Source of the DNA: Tricholomella constricta
Lineage: Eukaryota; Basidiomycota; Agaricomycetes; Agaricales; Lyophyllaceae
NCBI GenBank assembly: GCA_013368375.1
Contig: JAACJP010000026.1
Location: forward strand, 434,001 to 498,000
Direction of reading: 5' to 3'
DNA length: 64,000 nucleotides
The notes beneath the pieces are model-generated. The model saw only the letters and a list, made by a program, of their open reading frames with translations, did no database searches and was not told where the DNA came from. Positions 10,710 to 22,469 of the stretch are shown piece after piece (position 1 is the stretch's first letter; the number at the start of each line of letters is the position of its first letter). The position numbers and the translations under genes are program-made.

Positions 10710-11984
10710 ATGCCTTTACCCTTTGGGGTACATACACCTTGGAAGGCGGTCAATGCCGTAGGCACACGATCGAAACCCGCCTGCGACAGAATCGAATACC
10801 CACATAATCCCAAAGGCTTCCACAATCTCATACAGACTGGGACATTGAAACCGATATCTGTCAGAGGTATCTCGGCCAGTGCTTGGACTGGCGAAAACCT
10901 CCTCTCCCTTGGTCTCATTGTCAAGCAAGAGAAAATTTGGTTCTGGGGATCAAATAACCCAGAAATCCACGCTACTGCATCAAATCGAGTTCAAGGCTGT
11001 TCTCAATTAGCAAACCTCATCGCGGCAGTCGATAAAGAGGACCTCGAGCGCCCTTTAGAACACATTCTCAGCATCCTGGTGAAGAAAGAATGTCAAATCG
11101 GCTATTCGTTCTATTCGTCACTGCAGCAACAATTGTCGAAACGGCTTTTCGCTAACGCGGCTAAACCAATAGTCTCGACAATGAGGGAACTCCGTCCTCG
11201 ACGTCCCGTCAACTATTACCCCAACGAGACTGCGAGCTCCGTGAGCGTGGCAACTATATCGGCGGTCCATAGTGAATATGACCCAGCGACCGACACTACT
11301 TCTGCGGATACTGAAAAGCCACCCATCAAGGACGAGTTGGTAACAACTTCCGCTGGTGTCGATTTCATAAAAGTCGTGATGGTTCTGCTCCAGGCCGATG
11401 GTATGAAACACTCGCAGGGGATAGAATATCATAAACCAGGAATTTCCCAGAACTATTATAAGGAAGTGAGGACGCGGGCAGGCAGCTATGGCTGTAAAAC
11501 AGATGGTAGCGTCCATGTGATGTGTTGGTCAACGGAGGGTGAACAATATCGCGACGACGTGGTCCTTCTCGAGATTGAGGCCAAGGCCGACAGTGATGTG
11601 GTTTTTGTACCACAACACGCAGCGGAACTTTTGGCGCAAATGTGGCGCCGCAAGACAGCACTTAATGCGGCTGGTATACAGTCCTGGGACTCAGTGATTG
11701 ATGAGTATCGACAACCTTTCTTGGTGTGCCTAAATGGGACCAAGTTGAGAATTATCTCGGCAGTATTCTCCGTGCCATGGCTTAACGAGGTTCTGGGCCC
11801 CATCGGAGAAGACGTCAGAGAATCGGTACTCTCAGTGCCCAAGAACTTACAAGAAATCTACGTCTCCGCTCCTCTGTCTTTGGAAACACCCAAGGAAAGA
11901 TTGGAGGCTGCGGAAGTGATCGCTCATTTAGCGGTTATTTCGAGTTTACCTACGCCAGGCCTCAAGTGCTTGAAGACTTCCTGA
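10710..11984 (+). CDS. Protein with possible PD-(D/E)XK nuclease-like core
   Basis: An intronless 424-codon frame. The C-terminal half has a beta-strand-like run with an acidic residue (KTDGSVHV, about residue 265), followed by a hydrophobic strand ending in E-x-E-A-K (LLEIEAK, about residue 290) and a helix (HAAELLAQMWRR). D...(E/Q)xK spacing before a helix is the signature of PD-(D/E)XK folds, which occur in many fungal effector-like and mobile-element-linked proteins. The N-terminal half is not recognised; residues about 120-170 could be helical. The call rests on motif shape only. A role in DNA or RNA cleavage is inference. Confidence 0.55.
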   Translation: MPLPFGVHTPWKAVNAVGTRSKPACDRIEYPHNPKGFHNLIQTGTLKPISVRGISASAWTGENLLSLGLIVKQEKIWFWGSNNPEIHATASNRVQGCSQLANLIAAVDKEDLERPLEHILSILVKKECQIGYSFYSSLQQQLSKRLFANAAKPIVSTMRELRPRRPVNYYPNETASSVSVATISAVHSEYDPATDTTSADTEKPPIKDELVTTSAGVDFIKVVMVLLQADGMKHSQGIEYHKPGISQNYYKEVRTRAGSYGCKTDGSVHVMCWSTEGEQYRDDVVLLEIEAKADSDVVFVPQHAAELLAQMWRRKTALNAAGIQSWDSVIDEYRQPFLVCLNGTKLRIISAVFSVPWLNEVLGPIGEDVRESVLSVPKNLQEIYVSAPLSLETPKERLEAAEVIAHLAVISSLPTPGLKCLKTS

Positions 11985-12289
11985 TTGTTCTAGAGTAGTT
12001 ATATTCCCAAACGACTCCAGAAGTATGTACCTGAATATAGATAGACATTTGCACCTGTATGACAAGTGCGCCGCGTGCGATGCAAACGATACGAATCTGA
12101 GATACTAAGGAAAAGGGAAGGAAAAGCCTGTTGAACTAACTATGCCCTCTACTTAGCGCACTAGGTGATGTAGAACTTATACGAGGCGTAATAAGATACT
12201 CACTCAGCCGGTACCTCATTTGTATGCTCAGTCAACGCCTGGAAGATAGCGTGTACTAGACTCACTGAAAGGGAGGGCCTGAGAACCCC
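11985..12289. other. Intergenic
   Basis: The 3' flank of the 10710 gene up to the methyltransferase remnant. No coding or RNA signal seen. Confidence 0.4.
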
Positions 12290-12512
12290 TTGAAAGTTCA
12301 CATCAGTCTACGGAAGCATTGGAGCGACAAAGGGCGATCATTTACGAGGAGCATGCAATCTCAAGTCGTGTCTCATGACACTGGTTCAAAAACCATTCCA
12401 ACACTCCGATCCCTTGTTCCATTTGATGATTCCCCTTCATCCTCTGCGACACAGGAAGTGGGCTAGGCCCAGGCCAGATCGAATATGCATATTATAAAAT
12501 TGGATGGCGTTA
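12290..12512 (+). pseudogene. Methyltransferase 3' remnant
   Basis: Pieces of the methyltransferase gene occur in order but with deletions: a part like 7760-7820, then a part like 8190-8300, then a part like 8410-8485. Several blocks are nearly identical (for example around the GTCTCATGACACTG string). No open frame survives. It directly precedes the end of GCN2, as in the presumed ancestral arrangement. Confidence 0.8.
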
Positions 12513-12903
12513 GCGACATGGGCATTGAGGAGACACGGTGAGTAAAAAGCTATGATACATTGTATATAAGAGAACTAATTGGACCCGTCCCGTACATTGT
12601 GTGATAAATTAAGGAGCTGAACGCGCTCTTCGCGAACAGCAAAGAGAACTAGGAAACGGTGGCCTTCGGCTTTGCGCTTTGCGACTGCTTCTCGGACCTG
12701 ATGAGCATAGGCGTGGGGTGTCGGGAACACTGATAGAATGGATTTCCAGGGCTCGTCTTCTGTGATCCATGCGGAGCTTCTCGTCATAGCGTCGAATACT
12801 GCTGGGGGGACATCGACTGCGAGGGTGGGCAAGCCGGATTGGAATGCGGCTTTGAGTTCTACGCCAGTTTCGAAGGCTGTGTCCAACAGATACATGCATG
12901 AGC
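12470..12903. repeat. Direct repeat, copy 2
   Basis: Partner of 8440-8871 in the same orientation. It keeps the functional GCN2 end. Small indels near the stop codons and scattered substitutions show that the duplication is not brand new. Confidence 0.85.
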
Positions 12904-15900
12904 TAAGGAAACTAGGAGGGCAGAAGTGCAACAGACCTCGATCATGAAAGAGCTGCTTGACATGCTTGCGCTGCTTCTTCACATCTGTCGGGGGTAGCAG
13001 AAGCTGCACGGCTGGCACGACAGACAAGTCTTTCGTGGGAAGAGGATTGGGGCTGGTGTCGGCGACGATGGGAGCTCCAGAGGTTGCCAGATCTACTCGT
13101 TTCTGCTCTGCAATTTCATGCTGCAACCACCCAACTAACTCCTGTCGTGATACTGTGGGCGCACGATCAGATTTGGAATAAAAAGTAAGAAGTGTTCACA
13201 AACGATCAATTTCTGCGCCCTTCAAGATGCTTTTGACCTTGAAAGCGGGCTGATCCCTACGTGTGCTGCGTGGCCGAGGGTAGACAGTGAACCTAAAACG
13301 TACGTTCATAAGAATCCTTCAACTGCAAGGCTCAAAAGAATTGACGTACAATATCCCCTCCCTCACGCACATATCGACGTGGTTCTCATGATCGGAATCT
13401 GGCAAGCCTGACTCATACATGAGGTCTGCACTGATATTGTGCTGCCACAGATATGAAACCACCTCCAAGCGTTCTTGAAGATGGCCCGGATGGTACGAAA
13501 CAACATAAACATCACATCTGCGAGGACTCCAGTATCCGAAGGAGCGTTCTTCCTTGACTAAAGCCTTCACGGAAGAGCTTTGATAGGAAGCCAATGCGAC
13601 CGTGATCTTTTCGACAGCAATCTGTAACCCCATAGCACAAGTATCCATCTGTGACTTGAGCGGGGCGTGGCGGCTGATCATGCTATCATAACTTTCAAGG
13701 GGGAGTGGTATGAGTCTCGGGGTCCAAGATACACAAAGAGAAAGAAGAACTCACCGGCCGCCCGCTGCAAGGACGTCTGAGCGCCTGTTTTTCCGAACAA
13801 CCTCAATCATGATCCCAAATCTGAAATGGGTATGATGGTGTCCCAGCATGAGGGGATGGAAGAGAATCGGCCTCGAAACCTTGGTCGCTTTGGCATATTC
13901 CACAGTCTTCTTGACTTCTTGCGCGTAGGGAGCGATCAAGCCAACTAGCGCAGGTGATAGTCTCTCCAGTCGCGACATAAATGCATCAATATCTTCGTCT
14001 TGGCTGGAATGAGAAGGGGGTCGGTCACATGCATCAACTCATCGACATACCGAATTCTAACAAAAGCTCTAGTTCATCCGCCGTGCTCCGAAGAAGACCT
14101 CGTTTCAATAATAGGGCGCGCTTTTGAGATAGCGACGACTTCGACTGGGTGAGGATATCGATAATGGCATTCCGCTGTCCGGAAGGAAGCCGACTGAGAA
14201 CTATGTCGACAACTGGAAGATAGTGGGTCAGATGGTCAAGAGATAGATAGGTGGAAAGTGCATACTCGATGAATGGGATATCTGAATCTCGTAGTTGGGT
14301 GCGAGGTTGGGAAAGCTATTCAAGCAGTCGTTCGCGACGGCGATCAGTTCAGCACCGGCTGCGATGGGGCCAGATTCAACGTCGTAGGTGATGATGTCAA
14401 ACACGGCTGCTTTCTGAACTTTTGGATGACCTGCAACAGCGCTTTTGACGAAAATATATGAGTACGCTTGCGCGGAAACGAGAAATGAAACGCACTTGGG
14501 ACGGAATATGTTAGCAATATGATAGCGCTTGATTCTCCTGATGCTGCCTCGAGCTGCAAGCCTTGCGAAGGGGACAATCATGTTGTCTGGAAGAGTCACA
14601 ACGTCTCCGTGGCGGTCGATGAATGTAGCTTTTTGAGCCTCGTCCTCTACATCCATCACAGGCATGAGCAAGGGTGGTTCCATGTCTACAGCACCATGAA
14701 GCCTGAAGATAGCGGCGAGGCGCTCTTGGACAATGTCATTCAAAGCCGCATGCTCAGGCAAGTCGGCTTCGAGGTCATAAATGAAGCCGCGACTCGGCCT
14801 CGGCGGTTGGCAGAAAAGAGAATTGAGGACAGCCTGTTGATGCGGTGAATCGGCTTTGGCTGGAACCACGAGTAAGTTGCTATTCCGAAGATCGAAGAAG
14901 TCTCCAGGGACGAACTCATGAGATTGAGGGCTCCTTTAAAATATTCGTCCTCGAGTCGTTGAGGGAGTAACGTGCTCTGCGATAGCTCAAGGGCTGTGGG
15001 ACGATCATCTGGGCGGTGCTGAAGCAGCCATGTTATGACTGTCCATATTTCGTTATCGTTAGGCTCGAGTATAGCACCTCAATGGAACACACATACTTTC
15101 GCGCTGGCGAGTCCGATGAGGATCCCAGCCACGAGGGAAAAAGATTCCCGGCTTCCTCAAATCTTCGATGACTGCAATACGTTCCGCGCCCGTTGAGAAC
15201 GTATAATTCATTTCGAAGAACACAATCTACACCCCACTCATTGAGCATTCGTGACTGCAGTTAATATGTAATGAAGACGCACTCCAAGGCTGTACATATC
15301 TGCCTTGTTGTGATTTCTGGGTCCGCGCTTTCGTGATTGGACTTCAGGTGCGATGTAAAGTCTAGTTCCCACCTCTGGATAATTTCCGTCAGGCACGCCG
15401 AGAAAGACATGCGGAAAAGTTCATACCTAGGGTCATGTCTTCTGTGGGTATGGCTTTGGGGGATACGTCCGACGGGTCAACGGCGGCTAAACTTGAAGTT
15501 GCAAGTCCAAAGTCTCCGACTTGAATGAAGATCAGTAAGCTGTCCCGGAATTATCATCTCGACATTGATTTTTACCTTTGCAATCGCCCTTGGCATCTTT
15601 ACAAACATTTTATTTAGATGATAGTGAGAGAATGAGAAGTGACGCTCACCGATGAAGATGTTCGTAAGTTTTATATCTCTATGCAAGATCGATAAGGTCG
15701 ACATGTGCGCGACGGCATCGAGAATCTGTTGAAACAGCCTCCAGGCCTCATCCTCAGTGATTCCTTCATCAATTCGCTAGTTGAAGGGAGAAAGATCAGA
15801 TCCATTGTAAATAACATGCTGTATTTTCGACCCACTTCTTTCAGAGTCTGCCGCTCCACAAATTCCTAGATAGAAAATATCAAAGACAGGTCAAGCTGGA

Positions 15901-18785
15901 AACCTAAAAACCTACCATCTGAATATAAAGCGTGCGGGACTGCATCGGCGGCGGCGCAACGGGCGTTGCCACCATCGGCGCAAACAAGTTTCCGAGTCCA
16001 TCATCATCACTGCCACTGGACTCGCCTGTACCGGGGGATGACGACTCGTCGAAATGGATACTTGGAAAGGACGACTTAGACGACAGCGAACGTCGATCTG
16101 TGAGGTCATCAAAGTCGATCGTGAGACCGCCGCCGTTGGTAGGGAGGTATCGCTCGCCGGCGCTGGAGTTGGGGACCGAGGTCATGCCGTCTGTGTCTGT
16201 GCCGGATTCGGTACCAGACTCGGACTCATCCGAGACGGCGGTGGAGACAGGTTCATCGGAGATCTCGACCCAGGTCGTGAAGTAGCGCACGATGAAGCGG
16301 TGTGAGAGTCTGCTCAGCGCGTTCACCTCACGGAAGATTTTGACATCACTGCCTTCAGTCTTCAAGCGCACTTTCTTCACTACGATAGGGCAGATGAGAG
16401 GTCAGCATGGTCGAGGTAACTTGAATTTAGGAGAGTTGGAGCGAACGAACCTGCGTAGATACGGTTGTCGATCTTATTCCGCGCTTTAACCACGGATCCA
16501 AAAGCGCCTTTTCCCTAAAAAAGAGAACAAGAAGATGTCAAGAACCACCAGATAAAAATCCTGAACGAGACGAACCAGCAGTTCCAACTCCTCCCAATCC
16601 TCCTTCCACCTGCTCACATGCTGCCGGCGCGGCGGCGGCGGCGGGAAATAAGAGGGGGCTTCGGGGGAGCCCTCGTGCACGAAGGGAACTGGCGTCCTTA
16701 TGTCTGCAGACATCGGCGTCGCGGGTATTCGCGCGGGCGTCTGCATGCGGCTCTCGAGGGAGGTCTCTGCAAGGTCGCCGAGGAGGCTAAGGCAGGACGC
16801 GTGCGTCTTCTTGGAAGGCAGTATCATGTTCGTGGCTTGCCTGGCGAGCGAAGGAGAGATGGAGGCTATGTGGACGTGGTCAAATTTCTTTTGGCTTGAC
16901 TATGGTGGGACGCGAGTGCTCACAAGCTTGGAGGGCCTCGTGAATGTTGGAGTATTTTTCTGTCACGTCTAAGCCGAGGAGCATTTGTAAAAAGACGATT
17001 CCGACGGCGTGGATGTCGCGCTGGCGTGTGTAGAGGAGAGACGACTCGTTCTTCTCGTCCCTCGAGAGCCTATATGTGAACGTTTATGTAAGGTCTTTGG
17101 AAGATCAAGAAGGCTGAGACTGACCATCCCTCAGGTATCGGGGGCTCCTCGTTCGGCGGGAAATTCGTCCCAAATGGATTGGACCTGTGTAAATCCAGGA
17201 GGCGTGTAGGAAATCCAACCCGGCCGAGCTTGATCTGCTTTGATTGTGATCGGTCACCAGATGCCAGGCCGATAGAACGAGCATTGATGCCTTCATACCA
17301 GATGTGAGTGTAGTTCACATATTCGGAGTAGTAGCATACCTCGATGAACAAGGTCTCCTGCGTGAATGGCGTTTAAACCCGCCAATATCTGAGCGAGGTA
17401 CTCCTACATACATCAGAGGAATCAGCGATCCGAAAATGTAATAACGAGATGGGAACCAACCGATGCCCGATCCTCGCGCAGGAACTGGGTGTCTTCAAGC
17501 ACGTCTTGCAGCGTCAAGGGCGGTGCCTGTTCAGACAGAACCATCAGTTGCGACGGCCCGCTTGAGTGCGGCTGGGTCAGCTTGACAGCGAATACGCTTG
17601 TGTGATTGGGGTGCTGGATGGTCGTTAATCGCTGAATCTCGCTTTCCACTTGTTTGAGCTTCTTGCGGCCTACGGAGGAAGTCAGAAACCGCGGATTCGT
17701 TAGGTGTGGTACTGATCCGACCTTGACTGGTGGTGTAGTAGTGCGAATAGAAATTCACAATGTAAAGCTCTAGTGGCAGCGTTGTGTTTATGTCGTCGCA
17801 GATGGGGTCCGCCAGATAAACCGTGCCCAGTGATTCTGAAGCAGTCAGCACGAGGTGGACAATGGGGACTGACAAAACACACCTTGACGTGGATGGAACA
17901 ACCTGACTGTGTTGAAAGTTACTCCATTGACTTCGACGTTGTGGTGAAACGACTCCGTCATGGTGTCTGCAGATGTTGGAATCTCAGTGGACTCTGAGTT
18001 GGCCCGTTTGCGCGCCTTGTATTGCTGTTCTCTGGCGGCCAACTGCCGCATGGCTTCTTCTTTGAACTCTTCCTCCCTCCTTTGGGCGTCGCGTGCTGCC
18101 CTTTCAGCCTCCTCGGCCTCTCGTTGTTTCCGCGCCTATGGTTCGGCATGAGCGGGATCATTTTCAAATGAAGAACGCACATACCCGTTCCTCATCCATC
18201 GCCCTCTGAGTCATTTGCACCGCCAACGACCCAGGCGCCTCGCTCGGTGGATTGATATTCTTCTCCACCCAACCCTCGCAAAAATCGACAATCTAGGGTC
18301 CGATTCAGCAACCGCCGATGGACATGAAGTGATGCGGCATACCTGAAAGACCATTTCTGCGCCTCTGTTCCTCTGAGCTTCGGCCATTATTCCATGCGAT
18401 AGTGTCGTGATTTGTTCATTATTCAAGCCTTCTATGGGCTTCTGGATCGTGAAGATAGGGAATGCTAGATTGGGGTACGTCTTCGGTAATCTGTGAACAC
18501 GCGTTGATTGCCAAGCTGCCGGCGGAGAAAGGGACACGAGCTTACTTCACGTTCAGGTGGAAACTGATTCTGTCATTAACCGGGTGAACGACCCGGATAG
18601 TATATTCAGGCAAGCGTGCCGCACCCTTTATGAATGTCAGTCTCTGGTCGAATGAAAATCTTTTGCAAGAAAAACACACGGACCTTCCATGCCTTTGGCG
18701 GCGGTGTTTCAATAAAATTTCCTTCATAGATTGACTTGAGTGCAGTTATCTCGAGTTCTTGTCGTTCTTGAGTAGTGAGGTCCAT
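12575..18785 (-). CDS. GCN2: eIF2-alpha kinase GCN2, multi-exon
   Basis: Starts at the ATG at 18785 (MDLTTQERQELEITALKS) with an RWD domain, which binds GCN1, over about 18785-18250. A charged helix rich in Ala/Glu/Arg follows (about 18140-18000), then a degenerate kinase (17900-16900), then the true kinase. The true kinase has GKGAFGSVVKARN near 16500, KKVRLK near 16370, an acidic Ser-rich insert (16290-15950), HRDIKLTNIF near 15680, and VGDFGLA and the activation loop at 15540-15330. A histidyl-tRNA-synthetase-like region spans 14870-13320, and the C-terminal ribosome-binding part ends at the TAG at 12577-12575. Small introns of about 50-60 nt separate at least a dozen exons. GCN2 senses uncharged tRNA and phosphorylates eIF2-alpha. 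The HRDIKLTN loop has Leu where Pro is usual. Confidence 0.93.
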
Positions 18786-19670
18786 GTGGGCCTAGCTAAG
18801 GGCCGTTCATGCAGATATAGAGAGAGCTTAGGTTCGACGTTCTTGTACCGATATATGTTCGGTTGATGGCCTGGATTTAAGAGTAAAGCGGAATGAGAAG
18901 GGGAGGGCCCTTTGGACCTCGGCAGCTCAAGCCTCCATGGCACTTCGTCGAGTACAAAAAATGGCTGGGATGGTTGGTGGTTGATGAAAGGGAACAGGCG
19001 CCAAGATTCATAACAGGAATTTCATCAGAACGTGGCCTAACCTTAACCCTGGATTTAGGTTCTCTGCCTCTTGGCGTCCGATTCAGAAACAATTGCGCAA
19101 CAGAAAGAAGCATGTGCGCCGCGTCGACGCGCCTCGAGGTCACCCCAGAACGAGGGAAGGGCCCAAAACAGGCCTACCGATTTTTTTTCGCCGAACAAGT
19201 GCAGGACGCTTCGCCTTGTTCTGACCTGGCAAGCACGGAAGTATCACTCAAGTACTACATGATGCAAAAACGTTGCTCAATGAATTATGGCATGTCAATT
19301 TATGACAGAACCATGTACCACATCAGTACCCTCCAGTACGGGCAATTTCTAGTCCAGAGGGGCCCACGTAGTTGTTCTCAAGGCATGTGTCAAAGTCAAA
19401 TCTCCAGAAAAGACTTTGTGAGGTTGATAGCCGTTGATTCTATGCATTGCATACTTGATCTGGGGATGTAATTAGGGTGACCGTTATTCAAACGGTTGGG
19501 GTACTCGTTCTGATTGCGCCCGGTAATCCGCAGCTGCAAAGCAAGCTTGTTTCATGACTAAAGCGGCGACGAGTCCTTTCAGTAATGGCCGTCCGCGTGT
19601 GAAACCACAAAAGTTCATAGGCCTTATGGTAGCATCTGTACTCGGATAGATACAATGAACATCTTTACGT
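18786..19670. other. Upstream region of GCN2, no supported gene
   Basis: An open plus-strand frame of 192 codons (18893-19471) lies here, but its composition is not protein-like and no motif is visible. I do not call it. The first 100 bases presumably contain the GCN2 promoter and 5' leader. Confidence 0.4.
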
Positions 19671-19690
19671 GGCCTTATGGTCTAGTAGCA
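19671..19690 (+). repeat. tRNA-Pro head fragment
   Basis: Twenty bases match, without mismatch, the 5' part of the tRNA-Pro gene at 30756 (acceptor arm from its second base and the A-box region). The sequence after it departs completely, so no tRNA can fold. It may be a tRNA pseudogene or the head of a tRNA-derived SINE. A shorter echo of the head (GCCTTATGGTAGCA) lies just upstream near 19620. Confidence 0.6.
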
Positions 19691-20002
19691 GGAGGGGCTA
19701 TCAGTTCGGCCTGAGGCCGCCAAATCAGGAAACACTGTTACCCAATTTGCTTGGTCACGTGCTTCGTATGCAGAGCTTATTTAACTCCTGCAGCCGTCTA
19801 TGTTGCTCACCTTTTTCCTAGTTGTCAGTCTGGTGTGTCCGTATTTTAGCACATTGACTCAGAGAAGAAGCTCCAATGCATTCAAGATGCAGGGGATGTT
19901 TTTGAGCTGCTTGTACAATGATACAATCAGCTATACTTCAAGGTATGTTTTCATGCACAGTTAAACTACTTCTAATACAATGTGACTTAGATCAAGGCAC
20001 CG

Positions 20003-21272
20003 GTGCCAACTGATGGACCATCGGAGATGCAGGCTGCTACCATAGCTGCCAATTTGGAGGCCGTGACTGCAGCAGAGGGTGCTCACACTGTTGTTGTTGA
20101 TGATCAGACTCGGGCAGTGGCCGCTCTTTCAACATCTTCCACAGAAGGCATACCAGCAATGAGTGACGTAGTGGCTGGGCGCATGCAGCACCTGGTCAAT
20201 GACCTGTCTTCTGGCCATCCCCTGGTGTTCCTTTCACTAGAAAATGGTGGTGTTGAGGCCCGTCGATGGGTCATTGAGTACTTTCTTGGTTGTCTGGAGC
20301 TTGACAAGGTGAAGGCCAGCAATCTTTGCCCCTACTGCCAGCGTGACGGCGAGGTACTGCCCAATGGTGAAAAAAATATCAACTACAACAGAGGCTGGAA
20401 ACACAACCTGCATTCAAATATCCTCAACTGTGAAAATTCCCGCTTCAACAACAGCTATCGATGTTGCACATTTTGTGGTATAAGTGTTCCTCTGGAACCT
20501 GAAGAGGAAGCTACCCAACATTACGAAGAGTATTAGAGTATTACGTCAAAGCACTCACGGACATGTATGCTGCTTTTAAGAAAGGGCAAACCAAGTACGT
20601 CATCGAGGTGCATTTCTGGGCTAATATATTTCTAATATGTTACTGTAGCATCCCGAAATTACTGTCAGATACCGCCAATGCAGGATTATATGAGGTGTCA
20701 TATAATTTTTGCCCAGTGTGTTTGCTGGAGTCAGAGGCGGCTTGGCCAACATGCATGATGTAAGACCCCACTTTCTATCAGGGCCTCTTTTTGATTTGCA
20801 CATATAGGACATGGGGAGGACTCAACAATTTGTGTCAACACCTGGTTATGCACGGGAAGCTCAGAAAAAAAGGGTTTTTGTCGACCCAAAAACTCCCTTG
20901 CTACTTCCAAGATTGCATTCAGAAAAATGGCAACAAGCCACAGTGCATACACTGATTCTCCAACATTTGCGTGTTTGACAGTATTGCAGAATTTTCACAG
21001 TCCCTGCGTTTTTCACCCATACACATAATGTACACACTTACAACCTCTTGGAATGCACCAACACCGACCCAGAGCATGACCACAGCACAGACGGCCCCTT
21101 AGACCTTGAAGCCAGCGCCGAAATTCTTTACAGCGAAGACGTGAACCTCCTCCGAGAGCTTACTGCAAATGTGGATGCCTGGCCGGTATGCTTGAAGGAG
21201 TATTGCAGGAAAAAGGCAGCAAAGGATAGGGATTTGCAGAAGATGCGCGAGAAATGGGGCAACAGCTTGTAA
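20003..21272 (+). CDS. Putative Cys/His-rich zinc-binding protein, multi-exon
   Basis: Several consecutive open pieces look like exons of one gene: 20003-20536, 20563-20763, about 20810-20955 and 21048-21272. The first carries CPYC...HNLHSNILNC...CCTFC, spaced like a zinc site. The second has NFCPVC. The third has CQHLVMHGK followed by PCYFQDC, again Cys/His pairs. The last is charged (RKKAAKDRDLQKMREKWG). Exon borders were not all resolved, and an upstream exon before 19990 is likely because a GTATGT...TTAG intron precedes the first piece. No family is recognised. A diverged piece of the last exon recurs at 31000-31075, so the gene belongs to a repeated family or transposon-linked group. Confidence 0.45.
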
Positions 21273-21313
21273 TAATTGGGCTTTTTATTTTGTACACGTA
21301 TTAGAATTCAACA

Positions 21314-21318
21314 GTTAC
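21314..21318. repeat. Target-site duplication of element C, left
   Basis: GTTAC directly before TGTTAGG at the 3' LTR remnant; matches 29849-29853. Confidence 0.85.
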
Positions 21319-21392
21319 TGTTAGGGCGACCTCCAAGCAGAGCTTAGTCGTACTGGCAGAGGGGAATCCAATGTTATATTATGTACGATAGA
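21319..21392 (-). repeat. 3' LTR remnant of element C
   Basis: 74 bp nearly identical to the inner end of the LTR at 29334-29407 (one extra G). At 21393 the sequence changes to the gag/protease junction of the element. The border marks the deletion that removed pol. Confidence 0.85.
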
Positions 21393-21935
21393 CCAGTTTG
21401 ACGTTGAGCCACAGGGACCTGGGGCAGGGGAGGCAGCGGCGATGAAGCGACTAGGGAGTCGCTTTTCCCAGCGGGGTAGGCCACGACGCGACGGAGCGAT
21501 CGGCTTTGCGACTGCAATCGGTGTCGTCGGGTCGGAGGGGTTTTGTATGTCTTTGTCGGTCGGTTCACTCGTAGGAATAGCAGCAATATTAGGTGTATTG
21601 GCGTATTCTATGGATAAGGGAGCGAACCGATTACGACTAGACAACGGGGGTGTACGTTCCACCCATTGTGCGATTAAAAACCCTCCTCTGCGTCAGAGGC
21701 GGCGACGTCTGCCGACGATGGAGTCTGGTCGGCGGGGACAGCGTCTTTGCGAGCTAGACGCTCCATGATAAGCGCCTCCAGCTCATCGTTGAGCATGTGG
21801 CGCACGTCCCAGCGCAAGGGGCAGTCGCGAGAGAAGTGGCCCTTCTTCTTGCACCGGAAACAGTGGTCGTCGGCCGACACGACTCGATCACGCATCCGAT
21901 CTACGTCCATCGGGATGCCCTGTGGAAGCGGCCTG
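21393..21935 (-). pseudogene. Element C gag end and protease start
   Basis: Continuation of the gag beyond element B. It contains the zinc knuckle CFRCKKKGHFSRDC (about 21875-21832) and a linker ending in RRGLPRWEKRLPSR, shared with element B just before its protease. The protease catalytic DSG is absent because the sequence is joined to the 3' LTR remnant before reaching it. Confidence 0.82.
21931..21935. repeat. Target-site duplication of element B, left
   Basis: GCCTG next to TGTTAGGG; repeated at 28257-28261. Confidence 0.92.
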
Positions 21936-22469
21936 TGTTAGGGCAACCTTACAGTGGAGCGCTATCACACTGACAAGGGGGAATCCGAAGTTATATTATG
22001 TACAGTAAGGAATGTAGTAAAGGCAGGCCTACCTGACAAGGGGGAATCCGAAGAGAATAGACTAAAGGATTCCCAGATGTCAGGGGAACGACTATATACG
22101 ACGTATGTACGTGAGGGCAGGTCCTCTACGGTATACTGTACATGTAATGACAGGGAAGGGTCAGTGGCGCGTGTATGTACATGTCCCCGACGCTGTCCGA
22201 CCCTCGTGACTCAGGGTGCAGGCACGAGGTTGGGCGCGTGATCATCTGAGGAGTGATCGGTCACGGGCTCATCCGAGGAATCGGATGGTCACGTGATCGC
22301 GGTCAGGGGACGGTTGGTGATTAAATGAGTGTATGGGTATGTAGGAGTATGTACACGACGCTGGGGGCGGAGCGTCGGGGATGCGATCGGGATCGGGACG
22401 AGAGCGATCGTGCGCAGTCGGGGGACGACCAGAGAGCGTCGGAGGGCGTGAACGGGAGTTCCCCTGACA
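21936..22469 (-). repeat. 3' LTR of element B
   Basis: 534 bp, TGTTAGGG...CCTGACA on the plus strand, the same length as the 5' LTR. Open frames translated from both copies are residue-for-residue the same over the parts compared. Confidence 0.96.

Noticed and set aside
18893..19471. 192-codon plus-strand frame upstream of GCN2
   Set aside because: No motif, no splice support and non-protein-like composition.
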